Positions 47,653 to 57,307 of a DNA stretch of 64,000 nucleotides are shown here, piece after piece. Under the pieces are notes generated by a model. That model was not told where the DNA came from, ran no database searches, and saw nothing but the letters and a program-made list of their open reading frames with translations. Position 1 is the first letter of the stretch. Each line of letters begins with the position of its first letter. This DNA comes from Planctomycetota bacterium (GTDB taxonomy: Bacteria > Planctomycetota > Phycisphaerae > UBA1845 > UTPLA1): contig JADJRI010000001.1 in assembly GCA_016712275.1 (NCBI GenBank), positions 1-64,000 of the forward strand, in the 5' to 3' direction. The position numbers and the translations under genes are program-made.

Positions 47653-47825
47653 TGACCGCGGGCATTACCGCTCTACTTGCATATATGCTGATAACAGGCC
47701 GCCGCGAAGAACTTCGTTATCGGTTTGACGCGAATCGATGCAAAACGTGTGGATACAATCTAACCGGAAATGTGTCCGGCGTGTGCTCAGAATGCGGCAC
47801 TCCGATCATCGCAGCGAATGCTTGA
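47652..47825 (+). CDS. 57-residue membrane/zinc-ribbon protein
   Basis: A short hydrophobic N-terminus (TAGITALLAYMLITG) is followed by a C-terminal zinc ribbon, CKTCGYNLTG...CSECGTPI. The C-x2-CGY-x-L-x-G...C-x2-CG form is a recurrent planctomycete module (family knowledge). The start is fixed by the one-base overlap with the upstream gene. Confidence 0.7.
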   Translation: MTAGITALLAYMLITGRREELRYRFDANRCKTCGYNLTGNVSGVCSECGTPIIAANA

Positions 47826-47866
47826 GGCACTTCCTTACCGAACGAAAAATCGGGTACCATAAGTCC

Positions 47867-48521
47867 ATGTCCCTCACCATCCCCAACCGCTTCCTCTTCA
47901 AATTCGAATTCCCACTCCACCGCGCCAAGAAAGCCCCAAAAATCGACGGCAACCTCGACGGCTGGAACGACGCATGGAAACTCCCGGCCCTGCACACGCT
48001 CGACGGCGAACCGGGTTTCGCCGAAGTCTTCGCAACCTGGGACGAAGACGGCCTCTATCTCGGCATCCGCGTCGCCGGCAAACGAAAACCGCCCCAATGC
48101 GATGCGGAAAAATTCTGGAAATCCGACAACACCCGCCTGATGACCGACATGCGCGACACGCGAAACATCCGCCGCGACGCGTTTCTGCCAGCACTTCTAC
48201 TTCCTCCCCACGGGCGGCGGCCGCGACAACCGCAAGGCGGTGGCCGGCGCGGACAAAGTCCAGCGCGCGACCGACGACGCGCCTCTGCCGAAAGACGGAG
48301 CGATCCCGGTGGCATCGAACGTCTCACGCGGAGGCTATTCGCTGACGGCCCATTTGCCCGGACCGGTGTTGAGCGGCTTCAATCCGGTCGAAAACCCGCG
48401 AATCGGATTGTTCGTGATCGTGGAAGACACGGAGCTTGGAAGGCAGTCGATCACGGTCGGCGACGAGCTCAACTGGTTCATCGATCCGAGCACGTGGCCG
48501 ACGGCAGTGCTGACGCCCTAG
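47867..48521 (+). CDS. CBM9-like carbohydrate-binding fold protein (frameshifted)
   Basis: About 217 residues. KIDGNLDGWNDAW, GFAEVFATWDEDGLYLGIRV and a late GDELNWFIDPSTWP follow the CBM9/DOMON-like sandwich pattern used to bind sugars or heme. No signal peptide is visible, so it may be cytoplasmic or lack its N-terminus. The frame moves near 48185: reading continues CQHFYFLPTGGGRDNRKAV into the second piece. Function beyond the fold is unknown. Confidence 0.65.
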
Positions 48522-48644
48522 CCTGTCGCGATGACCGCCCCAACATTCCACTCAGTGCTATCGCCGCCACGGGCACTGAATCTCGATCGGATTCGCCAGG
48601 AGACTGTTGGTCCGGCGCGGACGCCCTGCTAGGCGCCAAATCAC

Positions 48645-49071
48645 TCAGACCGATTTGTCGAATACCATTTGCCGCTTTGAAACCGAAAACCCAAGCGACT
48701 CATAGAACCGGTGCGTCGCCTCCCGCACAACATTCGTACGAACCCGCAACCTGGCCATGCCACGTTCCCGCGCCCAAGCTTCCGCGCGGATCACCAGCGT
48801 TTTGCCAATTCCGCGCCCTCGCTCGGCTTCGTCGACAACCAGCCCGTAGATTTCCGCGAATGGCGTCGATTCAAGACACACATGCACGCCGACCTGTATC
48901 CAGCCCACGACCGCGCCGCCTTGGCACGCCACAAACACGTCGTCATTCGGCGCGTTTATCAGATTCTCAAGCCTGTTTGCGCGTCGCTTCGATCTCGGAT
49001 GGGTATCCAAGCTGACCTGTCAGCCGATGAATCGCCTCGGCGTCTTCGATTCGTCCCGGGCGAATCTCCAT
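48645..49071 (-). CDS. GNAT-family acetyltransferase (frameshifted)
   Basis: About 141 residues. The N-terminal piece MEIRPGRIEDAEAIHRLTGQ (from ATG 49071) ends prematurely; a shift near 49020 in the CGCAAACAGG tract joins it to ANRLENLINAPNDDVFVACQ. The acetyl-CoA loop is VDEAERGRGIGKTL, and the C-terminal THRFYESLGFSVSKRQMVF is typical. Substrate unknown. It lies just upstream of purH on the opposite side of a 37-base gap, same strand orientation as purH's 3' neighbour. Confidence 0.75.
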
Positions 49072-49108
49072 TACACCCCCTCATTCGCCCGCGGTCATAA
49101 CACCGCAA

Positions 49109-50855
49109 TTAATGCTTGAAGTGCCTCGTCCCCGTGAAGACCATCGCCACGTTGCGCTCGTCGCAGGCGGCGATGGTCTCCTCGTCGCGCTTGGAGCCGC
49201 CGGGCTGGATGATGGCGGTGACGCCGGCGTCCATCAGGATTGAGGGGCCGTCCTTGAAGGGGAAGAACGCGTCGCTGGCCGCGGCCGCGCCCTTGAGCTT
49301 GGACTCGGGTTCATTTTCTTCGCCAGCCGTGTGGCGATTCGGCAGCTTCATGACGCGGCTCATCGGCCGGCGTTGCCGATGATGAGCATGCCGTTTCGGC
49401 AGAGGCTAGCTGATGGCGTTGCTTTTGGTGTGCTTGGCGATGAGCCAGGCGAGACGGAGGTCGGCCATTTCGGACTCCGATGGGGCGCGTTTGGTGACGA
49501 CTTTCCAATCGTTTTCGTTAAGGCCTACGAGGTCGGGCGATTGAACGAGCATGCCACCGACGATGTGCTTATAGGTAAGGTCGGCGGGGTCGGGCGCAAT
49601 GGACATGTCACCGACTGCAAGCAATCGAACATTTCTCCCCATTTCCTTTTCGTCCGGATGACTTGATGGGCATCGTCACTGAACGACGGGGCCACCCAGA
49701 CTTCAACAAAAAAACCTCCGGCGCCGGCTGATTTGCCGAGGCGGTCGTAGGACTCCATAACGGCAGTCGCGAATTCCGCGTTGACATCGAAACTGCAGGC
49801 GAGGATGCCGCCCATGGCAGCGTTGGGGTCGCCGAGGTAGGCACGGCGATAGGACTCGTCGGGCGACTGTGCGATTCCGACACCGCACGCGTTCGTGTGT
49901 TTGATGAAGAGTGAAACAAAGGGATTAGAAGTTTTTGACGCAGAGCCCCGAACTTCACCACGAGCGAGTTCAGCACATAAGCTTAGTGCCGCGTCGGCGT
50001 CAGCGTAATTATTGAAAGAAAGTGTATTTTGATTGTTGCGAGATTTCACACCCCATGAATTCCCTTCAAGGCAGAGCTTCAATACACCTCCTCCATCCAT
50101 GAGTGCCGCAAATTGTGCGCGCTGGTGTGGATTTTCTCCGTATCGCAAGGGTTCCGGAATCGCAAACGTGGGTAGCAGCATTCGATGACCGCGAGCCGCC
50201 TTCACGTCCACATGCAACTCCTGAGTTTCATCTTCGACAAATGTCTGGTCGCCTGACATGATCTGACCGATCAGGTAGTCGCAGATGTGTTGATCGTATG
50301 AAGCTGTTGCGGAAAAGACCTGTCGGGCAAGCCAGCGACCTTGTGCCGCAATTTCTGTATTATTGTTGGATCGAAGCATACCTAGGACGTGGGTATACCA
50401 ACGCCTCGAAACAACCGGCATAACGTGCTTCTGATTCTTCGCCGCCGCCCGCAACATGCACGGCCCGCCGATGTCAATCATCTCAATCGCCTGCTCGAAC
50501 GTGCAGTTCGGATCGGCCACCGTCTTCTCGAATGGATACAAATTCACCACGACCATATCAATCGGCTCAATCCCCTGCTCAGCCAGTTGTCGTGCTCGGG
50601 GTTGTCGCGGTCGGCCAGAATCGCCGCGTGAATCTTCGGATGCAGCGTCTTCACCCGCCCATCCAGCATTTCCGGAAAGCCGGTGACCTCTTCCACCATG
50701 GTCACGGGAATGCCCGCTTCCTTCAGGTGCTTGGCCGTTCCGCCAGTCGAGATGATCTCGATGTCGAATTCATCGACGAGGCTGCGGGCGAAATCGACTA
50801 TGCCGGTCTTGTCGTAAACGGCGATGAGGGCACGCTTGATTTTCCGGTCGGACAT
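49109..50855 (-). CDS. purH: bifunctional AICAR transformylase/IMP cyclohydrolase (several frameshifts)
   Basis: Final two steps of purine synthesis. N-terminal cyclohydrolase: RALIAVYDKTGIVDFARSL, ISTGGTAKHL, GRVKTLHPKIHAAIL, VVVNLYPFEKTV. C-terminal transformylase: LRYGENPHQRAQFAAL, SFNNYADADAAL, FIKHTNACGVGIAQ, LRLAWLIAKHTKSNAI and GAAAASDAFFPFKDGP, ending GTRHFKH. Breaks fall near 50570, 49640 (GGGG) and two close together at 49360-49410 (LCRNGMLIIGNAG reads in a third frame). Essential in most free-living bacteria, so errors in the sequence are likelier than a dead gene. Confidence 0.9.
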
Positions 50856-50883
50856 GATGAGTTACTTCGCAAGGCGTTGAGAC

Positions 50884-50925
50884 CAAAGAAAACGACCGGC
50901 TCACTCTTGCGAATGAACCGGTCGT
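50884..50925 (-). terminator. terminator between the PQQ protein gene and purH
   Basis: ACGACCGG (50892-50899) and CCGGTCGT (50918-50925) form a perfect 8-bp stem. Read on the minus strand it is followed by TTTTCTTTGG. It lies downstream of the PQQ-propeller gene and just before the purH start. Confidence 0.7.
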
Positions 50926-50995
50926 CAGAATAACCTCGAATATGCGATCGGCCAACTGTATTGAGGCGGCCGTGGCTTAACAATCCAACCGCGAA

Positions 50996-52951
50996 TCACG
51001 GCTCGTCGTCGGATTCCTCATCATCGGAATCTTCATCGTCAGAATCATCGTCCGAATCTTCGTCATCATCGCCGGACTCTTCCTCGTCCTCGGATTCATC
51101 GTCCTCATCGGCTTCGTCATCGTCGCCGGAGTCTTCGTCGTCTGAATCGCTATCGTCATCCGAGTCGGCTTCGTCGCTGTCTTCGTCTTCATCGCCCTCA
51201 TCTTCATCGTCGGAATCGGCGCTATCTTCATCGCTGTCTTCGTCGGAGTCAGCGTCTGCGTCATCCGAGCTCTCGTCTTCGTCCGAATCGGCATCCGTTT
51301 CGTCTTCATCCTTCGAGTCGGCGTCTGAATCGTCCGTGTCCTTGGCAGGCTTTTCATCGACCTCGACCAGGCCCCTGCCGCCGGCAGGCTTGGCCGTGCT
51401 TTGCGATCCGAAAAGATCGTCCTCATCGATGAACTTGATGTCGGGCCGCTTGATTTCTTCGGGCTTCTCCCGGGTCTGGGCCATGGCCCGCTGCTCGGCC
51501 GTCATCCGGGCCAGCTCGCGCGCCCTGGCATCGTTCTGCAAGACCGCCGCCAATTCGGCCGGTTGCAAGGCCGGCGCGGTCTTAGGACGCATGCACATGA
51601 CGGTCCCGCGATCATTGGCCAACAGGATGAGCTGATCGTCGGGACTGGCCTGTGCGAATTGTGCCTGTGAGGCGCTTTCGCGCGTTTTTACTTTTCCGGT
51701 GGCGGCATCGAGCCGCACGACGGCGGGATAGGAGGTGCCAGCAAAGACGTAACAATCCTTGCCGAAATGGGCCAGGTAATGCGCAGGTTCCGGCAGGTGC
51801 CAGACGCGGTCGCCCGTTGCGGCGTTGATGCAATACAGGCCCTGGCCGGCAATTGTTTGATAAACCCTTCCGCCGGAAACGACGGGGGCCGCATTGGGCG
51901 GATTGTCAAATCGCTCGAACCAGAGCCGCCGACCATTTTTTCGATCGATGGCGTAGATCAGCCGGTCATTTGAAGCGACATACACTCGCTCCGCGTCGGC
52001 GGCCAGGTCGTAGAAGATGGGCCCTTCTGTTTCGAATTCCCATTTCTTGCGTGCCGGTGTCCGTTTGCCGCGCCGAGTGTCGCACGTTACGATTCCACCC
52101 TGCGAGCCAAAGTAAAGTTCATCGCCGACCAACAACGCGCGCGGCCGTGACAGTTTTGGGAACTGTGGTTTCCCAGTTTCGAAAACCGCCAAGAATGTCG
52201 AGCGAATAGACACGCTGATTGGCCGACCCGACGAAATGTTGTTGGCATCCGCGATGGCCGGCGAAGTTGCGGCGAAGGGCAATTTGACCGACAGCAAAGG
52301 GAGCTTCACATTGGCAAGCAATCGCATACCGGGCTCGACCTTGATGACTCGACTGGATCGAATGACTCTGCCTTTCGCGTGGCGTTCGCCCACCTCGGTC
52401 GCGCGAAGCTGAGCGACGACCCGCGCGGGATCCTCTTCGACGACGCCAATCGGATACACATCCAGAATATCGTCCGCTCGCAAACCATGCGCCCGGCCGA
52501 TCGAAATGTCGGCAATGTCGTGGTTGATCTCGGTGATGACACCGCGAAGGGTGCGCGGTTCCGAGGCCAAATCTCCGGTGGCGCGATCGATCACCTTGAC
52601 CGAGGCGGGACCGGTGAAGAAAACGTACTGGCCGGAGTGGGTCGGGCCGCGCAGGGTCTGCCCGGGCTCGGCGGCCTGCGCCGTCCACCGAATAACGCCC
52701 GTTTTGGCATGAACCGCAAAGACCAGGTTTTTTTCAGTGAGGAGATAGAGGTTGTCGTCGAGCAACACAGTGCGCGACACCCGATCATCAGCCGGGATCG
52801 GCGCGGCCATTTGCCAAAAGCGGCGCGCCGCCAACTGATCGATCGAATCAGCGGACAACAACTCCGCCGCCTGAAGCGCCGTCGGCAAACCGGCGACGAG
52901 TGAGATGAACATGGCAAACGGCATCGAGCCGAATTTGACGGTGGGCCTCAT
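50996..52951 (-). CDS. secreted PQQ-type beta-propeller protein with acidic tail
   Basis: 651 residues. A signal peptide (FAMFISLVAGLPTALQAAE) is followed by propeller blades (LVFAVHAKTGVIRWT, RLIYAIDRKNGRRLWFE, GLYCINAATGDRVWHLPE) of the PQQ/BamB-like kind. From about residue 537 to the end the protein is almost only Asp, Ser and Glu. Residues 240-266 do not look like propeller; another frame there reads VGSANQRVYSLDILGGFRNW, so two opposite indels at about 52154 and 52234 cancel. A GAGGAGA ribosome site precedes the ATG. Probably an outer-membrane-linked scaffold or calcium-binding exported protein (inference). Confidence 0.8.
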   Translation of the reverse strand: MRPTVKFGSMPFAMFISLVAGLPTALQAAELLSADSIDQLAARRFWQMAAPIPADDRVSRTVLLDDNLYLLTEKNLVFAVHAKTGVIRWTAQAAEPGQTLRGPTHSGQYVFFTGPASVKVIDRATGDLASEPRTLRGVITEINHDIADISIGRAHGLRADDILDVYPIGVVEEDPARVVAQLRATEVGERHAKGRVIRSSRVIKVEPGMRLLANVKLPLLSVKLPFAATSPAIADANNISSGRPISVSIRSTFLAVFETGKPQFPKLSRPRALLVGDELYFGSQGGIVTCDTRRGKRTPARKKWEFETEGPIFYDLAADAERVYVASNDRLIYAIDRKNGRRLWFERFDNPPNAAPVVSGGRVYQTIAGQGLYCINAATGDRVWHLPEPAHYLAHFGKDCYVFAGTSYPAVVRLDAATGKVKTRESASQAQFAQASPDDQLILLANDRGTVMCMRPKTAPALQPAELAAVLQNDARARELARMTAEQRAMAQTREKPEEIKRPDIKFIDEDDLFGSQSTAKPAGGRGLVEVDEKPAKDTDDSDADSKDEDETDADSDEDESSDDADADSDEDSDEDSADSDDEDEGDEDEDSDEADSDDDSDSDDEDSGDDDEADEDDESEDEEESGDDDEDSDDDSDDEDSDDEESDDEP

Positions 52952-53561
52952 CGACTGTCTCCTCGTCGAAAGGTATGGTTGCAGGCAGGTGCAAACACTC
53001 CGGCGTGCGCGCGAACGCGATTATGACATCGCCAACGATCGCAAACCGTTATTTCACCCCAATTGGCGGACGCCGGGGTAGGCATGAAAAAGGCGTCCCT
53101 ATCCTATTGAATTTAATCGTTTTGAGGGTCGGGGGTCAAGGCGAAGCAGCGATTTGCGTCCCAAATGAAGCGGACGTTGACGGGATTCCCGACGACGATC
53201 GACGGCACGGTGTTGCGATGGAATTCAATCCTTCACGGATTCCGACGGTTCGATTCTGGTTTTCGGGCGACATCGGGGGAACCAAGGTCCGTGGATCATT
53301 TAGAGTTTGATTGCAGGGCTCCGGGGGCTTGCAAATCGCGTGTGATCGGGGGATAATCCATTGATTCCGTTTACGAACTCCGACGCAAAGTTGGAGATTC
53401 GCGAAATGGACGGAACCACGCCTAAACGCACTGACTTAGCGAAAGGCTAACACGGATCGAATCGCCATCCGCCCAAAGGGGGGCGTGCATTGTCGAGGCA
53501 GTTAGCGCTGTCTCCCGCCGATTCGGCCCGCAAACCATAACTCCTGACTGGAGGAATCGAC
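52952..53561. other. 610-base region without a recognised gene
   Basis: It separates the divergent PQQ gene and coiled-coil gene. Short open frames on the plus strand (around 53023-53310) have no coding character that I trust. No tRNA-like fold or terminator was seen. The last 15 bases carry a strong GGAGGA ribosome site for the GTG start at 53562. Confidence 0.4.
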
Positions 53562-54455
53562 GTGAGCGTTCTCACCAAGGTCTTTACCATTCTGCTTGTG
53601 TTGCTGTCTGTGGTGCTCAGCGCCTTTACGGTTGCCGCGTTTTCCCAGCAGGAAAACTGGAAGGCATCGGCTAGTGACTGGCGCGAAGCGGCGCTTGCCG
53701 AACAGGCCAAGTCGCGAAGCATCGCCGCGAACGCGGCGCTCGAATCGCAGAACGCCCTCGCACGTCACCTCAGCGATCTGGACGAAATCAACAAGATCAA
53801 GGCTGAAGTGGCCGACAAAGAGCGCAGCCTGGCCAAACTCGAAAGTGACTATGCTGCTGCCCAAAATCAACTGTCGGTTGAGCAGAGCACGGTCAACAGC
53901 ACCAGCGAACACAACAAGCTTCTCGAAAACGCACGCAATCGCGATGGCGAATTCATCGCCAAGCTCAGCCGACGCAACAGCGAACTTGAACGCCTGAACG
54001 TCGACCTGAATGATCGCGTCAAGGAACTGACCTCCAGCGTGGCCATGGCCCAGTCACAGATTCGCGCCCTTCGCCAGCAGATCGAAACGATGTCCGGCGA
54101 TCAGATTGCAGGCGTCACCCAGATTCCCGGAAGCTCGGGCGTGCAGACCGGCATTCCGAGCGTTGCACCGTCGTCGGCCCGGCCGATCGTCACGTCACCC
54201 ATTCGCGGCGAAGTGACCGAAGTGAAAGACGGCCTGGCAAGCATTTCGGTCGGATCGACCGATGGCGTGGCCGAAGGCATGACCTTCCTGCTCTATCGGC
54301 CGGGTGTTTCCGGCTCGAAGCCGCTTTACCTTGGCACGCTTCGCGTGACCCGGGTCGAGGCAAACAACTGTGCGGGCACGCTCGAAACGACTGAAGGACA
54401 GGTGCAGCCGGGCGACCTTGCCCGAGACGAAGCCAGCTTCGCTTTGCGAGGATGA
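53562..54455 (+). CDS. MreC-like membrane coiled-coil protein
   Basis: 297 residues from GTG 53562, fixed by GGAGGA 6 bases upstream. One N-terminal span (VFTILLVLLSVVLSAFTVAA), a coiled coil of about 140 residues, a Ser/Pro linker and a C-terminal beta domain (GEVTEVKDGLASISVGSTDG, GMTFLLYRP, YLGTLRVTRVEANNCAGTLE). The layout and the beta-domain pattern recall MreC, and mreB lies just downstream, but there is no clear sequence identity, and a terminator separates them. A role in envelope shape is an inference. Confidence 0.65.
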   Translation: MSVLTKVFTILLVLLSVVLSAFTVAAFSQQENWKASASDWREAALAEQAKSRSIAANAALESQNALARHLSDLDEINKIKAEVADKERSLAKLESDYAAAQNQLSVEQSTVNSTSEHNKLLENARNRDGEFIAKLSRRNSELERLNVDLNDRVKELTSSVAMAQSQIRALRQQIETMSGDQIAGVTQIPGSSGVQTGIPSVAPSSARPIVTSPIRGEVTEVKDGLASISVGSTDGVAEGMTFLLYRPGVSGSKPLYLGTLRVTRVEANNCAGTLETTEGQVQPGDLARDEASFALRG

Positions 54456-54543
54456 CCGACCGATCCGGCAAGTTCCCCGGAATTGGCACGAAAGGCAACA
54501 CCCGCCGCAATCGGCGTTTATGAAAGTCGAGGGAGTTTGAACC

Positions 54544-54704
54544 ATGGCAGCACCTTCCGGATACAGCTCACGACCGGCACCGGCAATGACATTTTCACGA
54601 TTCTGATTATCAGTGCGTTTGTCATCGTGGCGGCCACCCTTGGCTATGCCATCTTCAAGTGCACCGAGCTGCTCGGCATACCCTTCCCGATTTTTGCATC
54701 ATGA
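54544..54704 (+). CDS. small membrane protein (probably frameshifted)
   Basis: MAAPSGYSSRPAPA from ATG 54544 is followed, after a one-base shift near 54588, by NDIFTILIISAFVIVAATLG and YAIFKCTELLGIPFPIF, giving about 52 residues with one membrane span. The GGGAG stretch before the ATG is a good ribosome site. It follows the coiled-coil gene and precedes a terminator, so both may form one transcript. No family recognised. Confidence 0.5.
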
Positions 54705-55039
54705 TTTGACACGGACGGCTTCGATTGCATTGTGCGATCGAGGCCGACCGTTCAGGCTTCAAGTGTTACGCGGCCCATCCATGGCCGCGTATTTTTTTTG
54801 TACCAGCGTCGACGAAGTCGGGCCATGCGCGTGTGATTTGATTCGCCTCGAAACATCGCCGCGCTCCCTTTTGAAAATCAATTCACAACCTTGACGCAAA
54901 TTTCCTTACATTCCGCGAACGTCCCTATGACGGGACGACGTATATCTGTAGAATGCCCGACGAGCGCGCACGCCACGGCAGGATGCCGGCGAAATGCGAT
55001 CGTCTCACGTCATTCGCCGACGAACTTGAGGATTCCAGT
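54705..55039. other. intergenic upstream of mreB
   Basis: It contains the terminator at 54768-54799 and then the mreB promoter region, in which I see no clear -35/-10 pair. An open frame from 54953 in phase with mreB is a possible N-terminal extension but reads as non-family sequence. Confidence 0.45.
54768..54799 (+). terminator. Rho-independent terminator
   Basis: ACGCGGCC-CATCCAT-GGCCGCGT followed by A and eight Ts. It ends the transcript of the coiled-coil and small membrane protein genes. Confidence 0.9.
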
Positions 55040-56095
55040 TTGTTATTCGACTCCTTACTAGGCATGTTCAGCGTCGACATGGGTATCGACCTGGGCACTT
55101 GCAACACGCTCGTCTGCGTGCGCGGCGAGGGCATCGTGCTCAACGAGCCCTCTGTTGTCGCTGTGCGCAAAGGAACCAACCAAGTCTTGCAGAATGGCAA
55201 TGCCGTCGGTCTTGTAGCAAAGGAAATGCTCGGCAAGACCCCCGGCTCGATCACGGCCATTCGCCCGATGAAAGACGGCGTCATTGCCGACTTCGACATC
55301 ACCGAGGCCATGCTCGGTTATTTCATTCGCAAGGTTCACGGCGGGCGCAGCCGGCTCATACGTCCGCGCGTTGTCATCGCGGTGCCATCGGGCATTACCG
55401 CCGTCGAAAAGCGCGCCGTCTATGGCAGCGCTGAGCGCGCCGGCGCACGACGGGTTTACCTTGTCGAAGAGCCGATGGCCGCGGGCATCGGTTCGGGGCT
55501 GCCGATCGCCGAAGCCCGTGCCAGCATGATCGTCGACATCGGCGGCGGCACGACCGAAGTGGCCATCATGTCGCTGGCCGATATTTCCGTGAGCACCTCG
55601 CTCCGAACGGCCGGCGATGACATGGACGAAGCCATTCAGGCGCACATGAAGCGCACCTATAACCTGCAAATCGGCCCCCAGACGGCCGAATGGCTGAAAA
55701 TCGAGATTGGCTCCGCCTCCCCGCTTGAGCAGGAAGTGGCCGTCGAAGTGCGCGGACGCGACATGATCTCCGGCCTTCCGCGCAAGACCGTGGTGACGAG
55801 CCAGGAGATTCGCGAAGCCCTTCGCGAGCCCATCAGCCAGATTCTCGATTCCGTCACCCACACGCTGGAAGCCTGCGAACCGGAACTGGCGGCCGACCTC
55901 GTCGATGCGGGCATTCACCTTTGCGGCGGCGGCGCGCTGTTGCGTGGGCTGGACAAGGTCATCAGCGACGGCACGGGCCTACAGTGTCAGGTGGTGGATG
56001 ATCCGCTTTCGTGCGTGGCCCGCGGCACGGCGGTTTATCTGGAGAATCTGGCCGAGTGGAAGGACACGCTCGACTCGGATCATCACAATCTATAG
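55040..56095 (+). CDS. mreB: rod shape-determining protein MreB
   Basis: Actin-like cytoskeletal protein guiding cell-wall elongation, about 351 residues. Phosphate 1 MGIDLGTCNTLVCVRGEG, phosphate 2 MIVDIGGGTTEVAIMSLADI and adenosine region HLCGGGALLRGLDKVISDGT are present, with MKDGVIADFDITEAML in between. Start chosen at TTG 55040 (reads as LLFDSLLGMFSVDMGIDLG), which resembles other planctomycete MreBs; ATG 55064 is the conservative alternative. Intact. mreC and mreD are not next to it downstream; the upstream MreC-like gene may be the partner. Confidence 0.92.
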   Translation: MLFDSLLGMFSVDMGIDLGTCNTLVCVRGEGIVLNEPSVVAVRKGTNQVLQNGNAVGLVAKEMLGKTPGSITAIRPMKDGVIADFDITEAMLGYFIRKVHGGRSRLIRPRVVIAVPSGITAVEKRAVYGSAERAGARRVYLVEEPMAAGIGSGLPIAEARASMIVDIGGGTTEVAIMSLADISVSTSLRTAGDDMDEAIQAHMKRTYNLQIGPQTAEWLKIEIGSASPLEQEVAVEVRGRDMISGLPRKTVVTSQEIREALREPISQILDSVTHTLEACEPELAADLVDAGIHLCGGGALLRGLDKVISDGTGLQCQVVDDPLSCVARGTAVYLENLAEWKDTLDSDHHNL

Positions 56096-56149
56096 TGATT
56101 CCCTCTATTTCGGCGGATTACTTTCTTGCGTATCTGACCTGAACGCGCG

Positions 56150-56967
56150 TCACGTGACGTGGATATCGCGCCGGCAGAATTTCACCAGCCCCACAGTCCA
56201 GAATAGCACGCCGACAGTCAGAAGGACGGACATGTCGCGCCAGGGCACATGTTCGCCCAAAACGACGCGGAGCGGTGCGTAGTAATAGAGAAAGCCGGTA
56301 AAGGCGATGTTCCGCGCTGCCGGCCAGAATGCCACGAGCAAATTGAGAATGAACGAATAGAAGATAATCAAAAAGCACCATGTCAGCGCCACGCCGCGCC
56401 GTTCAAATGTGGCCGACATGCACAGTGACAATCCGGCGATCAACACATACGCGGCATAGAAATTGGCGGCGACGATTGCCAGCTTTCCCATATCCGCGAC
56501 ATGAGACAAACCCGCCACCTTGGCCCCACGTTAACGCCCAACCAAGCCGCGAAAAGCAGCGGCAGGCCGTAAACCAGCACGACAGCACTCACCGAGGTGT
56601 AAAGCCGCACCCGAGAGATGGGCAACGTCGCTAAGAGATCGATCGTTCCGCGATCCATTTCCGCCGAAAGCACGCCGGTTGAGATGGTCAGCGTAAATGA
56701 TACGACCAGCACCCACGTGAAGGGGTGGGTGAATACGAAGCTTGAAATGCCGGTCGGCGTCAGCGCTTCGGCCAGATCGCCGCCGATCATGGCGTTCACC
56801 AGTTTCTTGATCCAATCGAGCTTGAGCCACTGTCGGCCCTCCTCGAGCGGAATCGAGTTTGTCGCGAACATGAAGAGAATGACAAACAGAAAGAGGATGG
56901 CTGTCGCACCTGCGCCGATCGGCAGGTAGTTGCGGAATGTTCGGCTGAATAGCTTAGGATTTATCAA
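56150..56967 (-). CDS. ABC-2 type transporter permease (frameshifted)
   Basis: About 272 residues with six spans, starting at TTG 56967 (LINPKLFSRTFRNYLPIG) inside the stop of the preceding small gene. Spans include ATAILFLFVILFMFATNSIP, LVVSFTLTISTGVLSAEMDR, VVLVYGLPLLFAAWLGVN and WCFLIIFYSFILNLLVAFWP; the EMDRGTIDLLATLPISR motif is typical of ABC-2 permeases. A break near 56515 joins VAGLSHVADMGKLAIVAANF. It works with the ATPase at 57308; the cargo is unknown. Confidence 0.82.
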
Positions 56968-57302
56968 CTCTCGATCCTCGCTTCGGGCCGGCTCGACGAA
57001 TCGTTTCCCGCACCCTGAATGACTTCCAGTATTTTGACCCTGCCGCGCGAGCCGGGCATGCACACGTCTTCATAGTCATGCAGAACGCGAAGCCACGAGG
57101 TGGACCGGAACATGTTCTGCGTATTTCGGTTCGCATTGACAAGGAACAGACATGCTCTTCGAGGACGCTCTGCCGCCGAAAGTTGAATACTATTCAGCAG
57201 TTGGGCAAGAACCTGGGTAAATCGCTCGACAACACAATGACGTGTGGCGCGACGCCCCTTTTGGCGGTGCCCATTGAACAGGTTACGAAACTTTTGAAGC
57301 AT
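56964..57302 (-). CDS. uncharacterised protein between ABC ATPase and permease
   Basis: 112 residues from ATG 57302, 5 bases after the ATPase stop, and its TGA overlaps the permease TTG. Sequence such as QVLAQLLNSIQLSAAERPRR, RACLFLVNANRNTQNMFRST and VLHDYEDVCMPGSRGRVKIL looks like genuine coding, with a Gln/Arg-rich helical N-terminal half and a beta-like C-terminal half. No signal or membrane span. Position suggests an accessory subunit of the transporter, but no family is recognised; a relic of a second permease or chance reading frame are alternatives. Confidence 0.5.
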   Translation of the reverse strand: MLQKFRNLFNGHRQKGRRATRHCVVERFTQVLAQLLNSIQLSAAERPRRACLFLVNANRNTQNMFRSTSWLRVLHDYEDVCMPGSRGRVKILEVIQGAGNDSSSRPEARIES

Positions 57303-57307
57303 CGCAT

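Noticed and set aside
47738..49015. A 425-residue plus-strand ORF
   Set aside because: It starts inside the zinc-ribbon gene, follows the CBM9-like protein up to its frameshift, then runs antisense to the acetyltransferase. A chimera of unrelated pieces.
50961..51635. Ser-rich plus-strand ORF of 224 residues
   Set aside because: It is the antisense of the Asp/Ser/Glu tail of the PQQ protein; GAT/GAC/GAA repeats read backwards give Ser runs. No ribosome site or independent support.
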